A stretch of 12,789 bases of DNA from an uncultured Alistipes sp. (GTDB taxonomy: Bacteria > Bacteroidota > Bacteroidia > Bacteroidales > Rikenellaceae). Every line of letters starts with the position of its first letter. Positions within the stretch are counted from its first letter, which is position 1. The stretch is from contig CAJUIE010000038.1 of NCBI GenBank assembly GCA_910586375.1, positions 1 to 12,789 on the forward strand, given 5' to 3'. Both the position numbers and the translations under genes were made by a program. Shown piece after piece: positions 7,239 to 12,153 of the stretch. The notes beneath the pieces are model-generated. The model searched no databases. It was not told where the DNA came from and saw only the letters and a program-made list of their open reading frames with translations.

Positions 7239-8252
7239 CTACTCCTGCAACGTCTGCCACAGCATGTCCTTAAGCTGTTGGATGTTGAGGCCCGAGACCG
7301 ACGAAATGAAGACCGACGGGATGCCTTCGGGAAGTTGGGGCTTCATCTGGTCGATCAGCTCCTCATCGAGCATGTCGCATTTGGTGACGGCAAGCAGGCG
7401 TCGTTTGTCCAGCAACTCGGGGTTGTACTGCGTCAGCTCGCCCAGCAGAATTTCGTAATCGCGCCGCACGTCGTCGCTGTCGGCCGGAATCATGAACAGC
7501 AGCACCGAATTGCGCTCGATATGCCGCAGGAACCGCGTGCCGAGCCCGCGCCCCTCGTGCGCCCCCTCGATGATACCCGGAATGTCGGCCATGACGAACG
7601 ACTTGTGGTCGCGCACCTCGACGATGCCCAGGTTGGGTTCGAGTGTAGTGAAGGCATAATTGGCGATCTTGGGTCTGGCGGCCGAAACGACCGACAACAA
7701 CGTCGACTTTCCGGCATTGGGGAAGCCGACCAGGCCCACGTCGGCCAGTACTTTCAGTTCCAGAATGAAGGCCCCTTCGTCGCCCTCTTCGCCGGGCTGG
7801 GCATAACGCGGCGTCTGGTTGGTGGCGCTCTTGAAGTGCCAGTTGCCCAGGCCTCCGCGACCGCCCTTGAGCAGCACTAGTTGCTCGCCGTGCTCGGTCA
7901 CCTCGCCTACGGATTCAATGGAGGTTGTGCCGTCTTCCTGTTCCACAAGTCGTTTGGCAACTGTGCCAAGGGGCACAGGGATGACGATATTGGGTGCGTC
8001 CTTGCCCGACGAACGGGCTCCTGAGCCGCACTGTCCGTCCTCGGCGAACTGGTGGCGCTGGTACTTAAGGTGAATGAGCGTCCAGTATTGCCGGTCGCCC
8101 TGGAGAATGATGCTGCCGCCTTTGCCGCCGTCACCGCCGTCGGGGCCGCCGAAGGCCACGAACTTCTCGCGGCGGAAATGGGCCGAGCCGGCGCCTCCGT
8201 GCCCCGAGCGGGCGAATATCTTCACATAGTCGACGAAGTTGGAACCTGCCAT
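7239..8252 (-). CDS. obgE: GTPase Obg (CgtA)
   Basis: Essential GTPase acting in 50S ribosome assembly and stress response. The 337-residue product begins with the glycine-rich Obg fold (FVDYVKIFARSGHGGAGSAH; GGPDGGDGGKGG at 35-46; KGGRGGLGNWHFKSATNQTP from 129). The G domain follows: G1 GFPNAGKST (176-184), G2 TTLEPN (202-207), G3 DIPG (223-226), G4 in the variant form TKCD (290-293) and G5 SSVSG (317-321). It ends soon after G5, so the variable C-terminal OCT domain of some homologs is absent. The ATG at 8252 is preceded by a TAnnTTTG box 17 bp upstream. It is convergent with the DUF5689 gene and read alone on the minus strand. Confidence 0.97.
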   Translation of the reverse strand: MAGSNFVDYVKIFARSGHGGAGSAHFRREKFVAFGGPDGGDGGKGGSIILQGDRQYWTLIHLKYQRHQFAEDGQCGSGARSSGKDAPNIVIPVPLGTVAKRLVEQEDGTTSIESVGEVTEHGEQLVLLKGGRGGLGNWHFKSATNQTPRYAQPGEEGDEGAFILELKVLADVGLVGFPNAGKSTLLSVVSAARPKIANYAFTTLEPNLGIVEVRDHKSFVMADIPGIIEGAHEGRGLGTRFLRHIERNSVLLFMIPADSDDVRRDYEILLGELTQYNPELLDKRRLLAVTKCDMLDEELIDQMKPQLPEGIPSVFISSVSGLNIQQLKDMLWQTLQE

Positions 8253-8269
8253 AAAGAATCATTTTGCTA

Positions 8270-8277
8270 CAAAAGTA
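8270..8277 (-). promoter_or_regulatory. Candidate obgE promoter, -7 box
   Basis: The minus strand reads TACTTTTG (TAnnTTTG) 17 bp before the obgE ATG, implying a very short leader. Further TATCTTTG boxes in the same orientation lie upstream in the repeat at 8436-8517. Confidence 0.55.
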
Positions 8278-8435
8278 CGAATTAAAAACGAAGAAACGGT
8301 AATTTTTGGCATCAAAAGTGCTGCATGGTTCTAAATGGCTAATTTATAGCAAATAGGAAAATGCGGGGTAATGATTTGGCAACGGAACGGTTTCATCGTT
8401 GTGCGTCGTTCTTCACCTGTCAAACAACTCCACGG

Positions 8436-8625
8436 CAAAGATACGAATAAGCGAGAGCAAAAGCAAGTTTACTTGCCTTTCGCCGAGCGGGAGTATTTAA
8501 GGCGTTAGCCAAAGATACGGATGAACGAGGGTAAAGCCAAGTTTATTTGTACGGCCGAGGTGGAGTCTCTGAATAGATAGGCAAAATCGAGTGCCAAGCC
8601 CAGTTTCTTTGAGCGTGGGCCCGGC
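8436..8625. repeat. Degenerate tandem repeat of ~73 bp, three units, carrying -7 boxes
   Basis: Unit 1 begins at 8436 (CAAAGATACGAATAAGCGAG), unit 2 at 8510 (CAAAGATACGGATGAACGAG) and a decayed, shortened unit 3 at 8582 (CAAAATCGAGTGCCAAGCCC). Each continues with an AAG/CAAG, GTTT, CTTTG or ACTTG pattern, and units 1 and 2 share GCCGAG and GGAGT near the end. The spacing is 74 and 72 bp. On the minus strand units 1 and 2 each start with TATCTTTG, a Bacteroidetes -7 box pointing to obgE. The unit resembles intergenic repeats I recall in Bacteroidales genomes. A weak open frame crosses it on the minus strand but looks spurious. Confidence 0.6.
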
Positions 8626-8902
8626 AGACATAACACAAGAGCTTCGGCATCGATGCGCAGCGTCCACTTCTGCCGGCTGCGGGTTTATGCCGATAATATA
8701 AAAGCACTTGGAAAATACGACAATCCGGCCCTATGCGGTCTGCGGAGGACGCGGGGAAGGATTTGTCGGAAAAGGGTTTTATTTTGCATCTGTCCCGCGC
8801 AGGCGGGGTTTTCGACAAGCCGAATGCAGAGACGAAGACAGTTCGATATCTGCCGAGGTAAGAAAACAACTGTTGTAAAACACATCTAAAACTCTATCGG
8901 TT
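8626..8902. other. Non-coding stretch upstream of the HTH gene pair
   Basis: No gene is supported. Visible structure: an imperfect inverted repeat CGACAATCC (8718-8726) / GGATTTGTCG (8759-8768) with one bulged base, a small hairpin CCCGC / GCGGG (8794-8807) followed by GTTTT, and an 11-bp palindrome ACAACTGTTGT at 8866-8876, 27 bp before the HTH start. A one-off match to the -7 box (TATTTTGC) lies near 8780. This is probably the promoter and leader of the HTH pair, but nothing decides it. Confidence 0.35.
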
Positions 8903-9190
8903 ATGGAATGTAAAATGATCGAAGCGGGAGCTTATGATGAGCTTCGCGCCCTGTTTCAGCGCTTGTGCGACCGAGTCGCTCACCTGGATTCGCTGTGTGC
9001 GCCGCATAAGCCGGACAAGTGACTGGCTCAGGAGGAGGTTTGCCGAGCCCTGCGCATCACCAAACGGGCTTTGCAGTATTTGCGTCAGCAAGGGATTGTC
9101 CCCTATACGGCAATCGGTAACAAAATCTTCATCAAGGAGGCAGACATTCATCGTCTGCTGAATGCTCGCCTGATTACACCTAAAAGATAA
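8903..9190 (+). pseudogene. Excisionase-like HTH_17 protein interrupted by an in-frame TGA
   Basis: The frame starts at ATG 8903 (MECKMIEAGAYDELRALFQR), reaches K39, meets TGA at 9020-9022, and then stays open as LAQEEVCRALRITKRALQYL and on to RQQGIVPYTAIGNKIFIKEA, ending in TAA at 9188-9190, which overlaps the next ATG. The part after the stop is the HTH core of the Bacteroidetes HTH_17 (excisionase-like, MerR-type) family. In the intact paralog at 9190 the stop aligns to Tyr, and relatives I recall have Trp (K-W-L-D-N-Q-E-V-C), one base from TGA. Other genes here use TGA as a true stop, so genetic recoding is unlikely. Most likely a nonsense mutation (TGG to TGA) or a sequencing error. If intact it would be 95 residues: an N-terminal helix plus a DNA-binding domain. 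Confidence 0.75.
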
Positions 9191-9483
9191 TGGAAGATTT
9201 CATTACCCGCAGCTCCGAGGAGTATAAGGAGTTGCGCAAGACCGTTTTTCAAGCCCTGAAGTCGGTGAATCGTCTGATCGAGGAGCACCGCCCGTCGATC
9301 TTCGACGAGGTGTATCTTACCGGCGAGGAGGTCCGCGAGATGTTCGGCATCAGCAAACGTTCGCTCCAGAATTACCGCGACGCCCGGATTATCCCTTACA
9401 CGACTATCGGAGGAAAGTTCCTCTACCCGCAGTCCCGAATATTCGATGTATTGGAACGCAACTACCGAAAAGCTCTGCGGTAA
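9190..9483 (+). CDS. Helix-turn-helix (HTH_17 / excisionase-like) protein
   Basis: A 97-residue DNA-binding protein. Residues 1-35 form a charged amphipathic helix (EEYKELRKTVFQALKSVNRL). Residues 42-75 form the winged-helix core: YLTGEEVREMFGISKRSLQN, then YRDARIIPYTTIGGKFLY. The core matches the upstream pseudogene in the pattern EEV, (T/S)KR, LQ, R, PYT, IG, K, so the two are tandem paralogs. Such pairs often sit in integrative elements of Bacteroidetes, where they act as recombination directionality factors or small regulators; which applies here is not shown. The ATG overlaps the upstream TAA (TAATG), suggesting coupling. An intrinsic terminator follows 8 bp after the stop. Confidence 0.82.
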   Translation: MEDFITRSSEEYKELRKTVFQALKSVNRLIEEHRPSIFDEVYLTGEEVREMFGISKRSLQNYRDARIIPYTTIGGKFLYPQSRIFDVLERNYRKALR

Positions 9484-9491
9484 GTTTTCAG

Positions 9492-9529
9492 GCTCCCGAG
9501 ACGGTTTTCACCGCTACGGGAGCTTTTTT
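9492..9529 (+). terminator. Intrinsic terminator after the HTH pair
   Basis: A 7-bp stem, GCTCCCG (9492-9498) and CGGGAGC (9517-9523), is followed by six T (9524-9529). The 18-nt loop contains a nested CGG/CCG pairing. Confidence 0.85.
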
Positions 9530-9538
9530 ATGATCGCT

Positions 9539-9856
9539 TCACTCCATCGGGGCGACGAAATCGCGGACAAGTCGCCCCGTGGAGTACAGATCCCGTTCGA
9601 TGGTCAGGCCGAACGGCAGGCGGAGGGATTCGAGCTCGGAGAGCATCACGTAGCCCCACTCCCATTCGCAGATGTGGCAATAGCCGAATAGACGCCAGTC
9701 GTAGCCGTCGCGTTCGGCCTCGGTGATGAGCCACGTGCCGGCACCCATCGGGTTGAAATACTTGACCAGCACCTCGGCATCGAAGCCTTTCTCCTCTTGC
9801 GAATGGAACGGATGATTCTCGAATTTCGAGATTATTGCTTTCGTAAGCAGTTTCAT
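9539..9856 (-). CDS. DUF2958 family protein
   Basis: A 105-residue acidic, soluble protein. The pattern MKLLTKAIISKFENHPFHSQ, then VLVKYFNPMGAGTWLITEAE, WEWGYVMLSELESLRLPFGL and IERDLYSTGR matches DUF2958, a family of about 100 residues found mainly on plasmids and integrative conjugative elements, with no biochemical function known to me. The conserved core (KFFNP.GAGTW, EWGY.SL.ELE, LPFGL.IERDL) is complete, so the gene looks intact. It is on the minus strand, convergent with the HTH pair and separated from it by the terminator. Its 5' region holds a hairpin-rich inverted-repeat block (9887-9978). No clear -7 box is seen close upstream. A longer frame over the same bases is a shadow. Confidence 0.85.
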   Translation of the reverse strand: MKLLTKAIISKFENHPFHSQEEKGFDAEVLVKYFNPMGAGTWLITEAERDGYDWRLFGYCHICEWEWGYVMLSELESLRLPFGLTIERDLYSTGRLVRDFVAPME

Positions 9857-9886
9857 AACAATCGATATTTACACTGCCGGAACGCC

Positions 9887-9978
9887 CGGCCAGCAAAGGA
9901 CCGCCAGGCGTGGCGAACGACCATAGACAAGGCTTCATGCCTTGGCGTGTCGGGAGCCGTGCCTATCTTTGCTGGCCG
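9887..9978 (-). promoter_or_regulatory. Structured leader block: 12-bp inverted repeat enclosing two hairpins
   Basis: Outer arms CGGCCAGCAAAG (9887-9898) and CTTTGCTGGCCG (9967-9978) are perfectly complementary. Between them lie hairpin 1 (CGCCA, GGCG loop, TGGCG, 9902-9915) and hairpin 2 (CAAGGC, 5-nt loop, GCCTTG, 9928-9944). The block resembles a multibranched RNA of about 92 nt and sits 31 bp before the DUF2958 start on the minus strand. It could be a leader regulator, a small structured RNA, or a palindromic mobile repeat. Structure is seen; orientation and role are inferred. Confidence 0.5.
9941..9971 (+). promoter_or_regulatory. Possible plus-strand promoter inside the inverted-repeat block
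   Basis: CTTG (9941-9944), 19 nt, then TATCTTTG (9964-9971) fits the Bacteroidetes -33/-7 layout. No gene is seen directly downstream, so it could drive a small RNA or be coincidental. Confidence 0.35.
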
Positions 9979-10149
9979 AAAGGGCGGAGGAACGAGCGGC
10001 AACAAACACAACTGTCCTGTAACAAAAAAAATATTGCAAATCATTAATTGTTAGTGTATAATGCGTTTTTCGGAAAACTTCTTTCGGAAAAGCGCGCTAC
10101 AACGACATGCTGTTCGGATCGGTTTTTAGCAAAAAAAGTTTCACGAGGT

Positions 10150-10193
10150 TTTGTTTTCTGCGGGAATTTAACTATATTTGTTTTGAACAAATA
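10150..10193 (+). promoter_or_regulatory. Consensus Bacteroidetes promoter overlapped by a palindromic operator
   Basis: TTTG at 10150-10153, exactly 19 nt, then TATATTTG at 10173-10180: the best promoter match in the window. A 19-bp dyad, TATTTGTTTTGAACAAATA (10175-10193: 8-bp arms, 3-nt centre), covers the -7 box and the expected start site, the typical place for a repressor operator. The transcript would run through the interlocked repeats at 10261-10387 toward the gene at 10561. The nearby HTH proteins are candidate ligands, by inference only. Confidence 0.7.
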
Positions 10194-10260
10194 CCCCGAA
10201 AACAACCGACAAAGATCAGAATACCGACATAGCGAGAAGAAAACCTCCAGTCTGTTTATT

Positions 10261-10393
10261 AAGACTCAAATACCACAATTCTAATGATAAATAGACAGGT
10301 GTGGACGTGAAAAAATACACGGCCCTGCACTTGTTATCATTAAAATTGTGGTAAATTTTGTTTGAGTCTTGCAAGTGTAGGCCGTGTTTCTTT
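10261..10393 (+). ncRNA. Interlocked inverted repeats: candidate structured leader, attenuator or small RNA
   Basis: Repeat A: AAGACTCAAATACCACAATT (10261-10280) plus TAATGATAA (10282-10290) pairs with TTATCATTA (10334-10342), AATTGTGGTA (10344-10353) and TTTGAGTCTT (10361-10370), giving 29 pairs with one mismatch and one 7-nt bulge. Repeat B: ACACGGCC (10317-10324) plus CACTTG (10328-10333) pairs with CAAGTG (10372-10377) and GGCCGTGT (10380-10387), 14 pairs. The loop of B is the right arm of A, so the two form a pseudoknot or exclude each other. B is followed by TTCTTTTT on the plus strand and, read the other way, by a run of six T, so it may be a terminator in both directions. An 8-codon frame (MINRQVWT, 10284-10310) starts inside arm A. 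It lies 80 bp after a strong promoter. Confidence 0.5.
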
Positions 10394-10430
10394 TTCCCGC
10401 CCCGAGCACAGAATTACGGGATGCAAAAGT

Positions 10431-10444
10431 GCTGCCGCGGCAGC
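10431..10444. repeat. 14-bp perfect palindrome
   Basis: GCTGCCGCGGCAGC is fully self-complementary and lies in the AT-rich leader between the interlocked repeats and the 10561 gene. It could be a protein-binding site or an RNA hairpin. The rest of 10445-10505 shows nothing clear. Confidence 0.4.
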
Positions 10445-10560
10445 CTTACAATATACGCAAATTATTCGTACCATCCAATTTATTAACCCTTAAATTCTGT
10501 TGCTTATGACACACACATTACGCTTGGCTCCGACCTCTCAGCAAAGAAAGGAGGGGGACG

Positions 10561-11019
10561 ATGAACTGGTCGTTGTACGTCTGCGGGGGATGTCTGCTCC
10601 TGACATCGGGACTGCTCGCCTGCATGACCGGCCGAAGCCGCCGCTGGCACCGTTTGGCCGATAAACGCCTGCTGCTCCTGCGGCATATGATCGAGATGGC
10701 GTATCTCTACAAGGATCGCCCCCAACAGTTCGCCCATACGTTCTGCGCGGAGATCGCGGCCCGCAAACTTCGGAATGCGGGGATCGTCGAATCCTCCGCT
10801 CGCCCGACCGGCTCGGAGGACGAAGAGGACGAACGTTTTCTGGTCGGGCTGCTCGATGCGGGTTTTACGCGCAAAGAGGTCTGTGCGATCTTCAACCTCA
10901 AGAGCGTCAATTGTTTTTACGTGAAGTATCACCGGGCGAAAAAGAAGCTCGCGCGGATGGAGAAACGCTCGCCGCGAACCGGGAAACAGCGCGTCCCGCG
11001 TCCTGATTTGAAATCCTGA
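10561..11019 (+). CDS. Small membrane-anchored protein with C-terminal helix-turn-helix
   Basis: A 152-residue protein not assigned to a named family. Residues 5-22 (LYVCGGCLLLTSGLLACM) are a transmembrane segment or uncleaved signal anchor, followed by positive charges (RSRRWHR), so the bulk should be cytoplasmic. Residues 36-75 are predicted helical and an acidic linker (SEDEEDE) follows. Residues 92-130, ERFLVGLLDAGFTRKEVCAI and FNLKSVNCFYVKYHRAKKKL, resemble the sigma-region-4/LuxR-like HTH that ends large TPR-membrane-HTH regulators of Bacteroidetes. It may be a one-component or truncated membrane regulator. The ATG is preceded by a purine-rich GGAGGGGG. A strong terminator follows. The distant promoter at 10150 makes it likely that its expression is controlled in the leader. 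Confidence 0.7.
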   Translation: MNWSLYVCGGCLLLTSGLLACMTGRSRRWHRLADKRLLLLRHMIEMAYLYKDRPQQFAHTFCAEIAARKLRNAGIVESSARPTGSEDEEDERFLVGLLDAGFTRKEVCAIFNLKSVNCFYVKYHRAKKKLARMEKRSPRTGKQRVPRPDLKS

Positions 11020-11025
11020 ACCACT

Positions 11026-11062
11026 CGCCCCTGTTGCATGAACGCGGCAGGGGCGGTTTTTT
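11026..11062 (+). terminator. Intrinsic terminator after the membrane HTH gene
   Basis: An 8-bp stem, CGCCCCTG (11026-11033) and CAGGGGCG (11048-11055), then G and six T (11057-11062). It begins 7 bp after the stop codon. Confidence 0.88.
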
Positions 11063-11074
11063 GTTTGCCCCGCT

Positions 11075-11323
11075 TGTCATTCTGAACGTCTGTGAAAAAT
11101 GACATGAGGCCGGCCTTTGGTCGGTCAAGCCGGAACTACCCCTGGCGTAGGCTTGCGCAATTCTGCGCGTCGCCTCCGCTGGCTCCGACCTGAACGAAAG
11201 CCCCATTGCCATACAGATCCTTAAACTGCGCTGCGCTTGTTTTACCTCCTACTGGCTCGGCATAGTCCGCAAGCAGCCTCTGCCCTCGCTGCGGGCCTCG
11301 GGCCGCTGACGCTCAGGATGACA
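11075..11323. repeat. Non-coding element bounded by 16-bp imperfect inverted repeats
   Basis: The left end TGTCATTCTGAACGTC (11075-11090) and the reverse complement of the right end GACGCTCAGGATGACA (11308-11323) match at 14 of 16 bases. The interior is GC-rich with no credible gene, though short frames cross it. The ends resemble the TGTCAT(T/C)CTGAGCG motif I recall from dispersed intergenic repeats in several phyla. A small MITE-like element or a composite of such repeats is likely; no target-site duplication was established. Confidence 0.5.
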
Positions 11324-11664
11324 TTTGCGAGAATTTTTCCGGCGGAGCCAGTCGGGCCGAAGCCTCTGCCCTGCGGAGGCCTGCAAAACAGCGTGCCCCG
11401 CAGTCACCAACGCCAGCAGAAAAACGACAGTTATCCCGAAAAATTCCCGGCAGGACGAGACCGGGAAAGGTTCGGCACATAATCCGAGAATCTTCGCCCG
11501 GCCTCACGAAAATCCCGCAGAAATCCTGCGATGATCTCTATAAAACACCCCGAAAAAGGGCAAAAAAAGGGCTGTTAAGGTCTTGTTAAGATTTTTATTT
11601 CGCAACCGATTGTTTATTAGGTATTTGCAAATCGATTGTTAAGAGTGTGAAAACGCTCGAAACG
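11324..11664. other. Non-coding DNA upstream of the pilin operon
   Basis: No gene is supported. It contains a 7-bp stem TTCCCGG / CCGGGAA (11444-11467) without a T tract, and then an AT-rich part from about 11560 holding TGTTAAG three times (near 11572, 11584 and 11637) and the direct repeat CGATTGTT (11607-11614 and 11633-11640, 26 bp apart). These lie 50-115 bp before the pilin -7 box and may be regulator sites. Confidence 0.4.
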
Positions 11665-11696
11665 CTTGGCGACGGGGCTGCGGAGGATTAATTTTG
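11665..11696 (+). promoter_or_regulatory. Candidate promoter of the pilus/secretion operon
   Basis: CTTG (11665-11668), 20 nt, then TAATTTTG (11689-11696) fits the Bacteroidetes -33/-7 pattern. The pilin ATG is 31 bp downstream of the -7 box. Confidence 0.6.
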
Positions 11697-11727
11697 CAGT
11701 AGGTCGAACCGTAAAATCCCCGTGTTT

Positions 11728-12147
11728 ATGCCACGCAGTCGTTTCCGTTCGCGAGCGCATCTTCGCGCTTTCTCGCTTCCCGAGCTGTTGGTCGTGCTGG
11801 TCATCATCGGCATTCTGGTGTTGATCGCCCTGCCGAACCTCATGCCTTTGATCTCGCGTGCCAAGGCCACCGAGGCGCAGCAGCAGCTTACTTACCTGCA
11901 TACGTTGCAGAAATCCCACTTTTACAGCGTGTCGCGTTACTCGTCGTCGCTCGACGAGCTGGGCTTCGAGCAGGCGCGTCTGGTCTCCGAGGGCGGTCAG
12001 GCCAATTACCGCATCGAGATCGTCGAGGCCTCGGAGCACGGATTCCGGGCTACGGCCACGGCCGTCGCGGATTTCGACGGCGACGGCGTTTATAACGTCT
12101 GGGAGATCGATCAGGATCGCACCTTGCGCGAGACGGTCAAAGACTGA
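11728..12147 (+). CDS. Type IV pilin / pseudopilin (GspG-like)
   Basis: A 139-residue prepilin, the building block of a pilus or pseudopilus. A short basic leader (MPRSRFRSRAHLRA) precedes the class III signal FSLPELLVVLVIIGILVLIA. Cleavage is expected between Ala14 and Phe15, with the required Glu at +5 (Glu19), followed by the hydrophobic helix and PNLMPLISRAKATEAQQQLT, as in pilin N-terminal helices. Ala instead of Gly before the cut is tolerated in the family. Near the C-terminus, residues 115-126 (DFDGDGVYNVWE) form an EF-hand-like Asp-rich loop, reminiscent of the DGDG...W loops of GspG-like and delta-proteobacterial pilins and probably binding calcium. ATG 11728 is chosen over the in-frame GTG at 11722. 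The prepilin peptidase gene starts 6 bp downstream. Confidence 0.88.
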   Translation: MPRSRFRSRAHLRAFSLPELLVVLVIIGILVLIALPNLMPLISRAKATEAQQQLTYLHTLQKSHFYSVSRYSSSLDELGFEQARLVSEGGQANYRIEIVEASEHGFRATATAVADFDGDGVYNVWEIDQDRTLRETVKD

Positions 12148-12153
12148 CGCCCT

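Noticed and set aside
8436..8625. CRISPR array
   Set aside because: Units are adjacent and diverged over their whole length, with no unique spacers between conserved repeats.
8543..8869. 108-codon minus-strand frame across the repeat region upstream of the HTH pair
   Set aside because: It crosses two decayed units of a tandem repeat, has a composition unlike the real genes, no recognisable domain and no -7 box at a sensible distance.
9020..9022. TGA as selenocysteine or reassigned codon
   Set aside because: Several genes here end with TGA at the expected length, and no selenocysteine-type context or downstream element was recognised; a nonsense mutation is simpler.
9528..9938. 136-codon minus-strand frame overlapping the DUF2958 gene
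   Set aside because: It shares most bases with DUF2958 in a shifted frame, and only the DUF2958 frame gives a recognisable protein; its 5' part lies over the inverted-repeat block.
10060..10128. 22-codon frame (MRFSENFFRKSALQRHAVRI...) downstream of the inverted-repeat block
   Set aside because: Too short, no family resemblance and no clear start signal.
10261..10370. Phase-variable invertible promoter flanked by inverted repeats
   Set aside because: The consensus promoter lies outside the repeats, the loop is only 43 nt with no promoter box, and no invertase gene is near.
10261..10393. Retron-type msr/msd RNA
   Set aside because: No reverse transcriptase frame is present in the window, and the arms interlock instead of flanking stacked hairpins.
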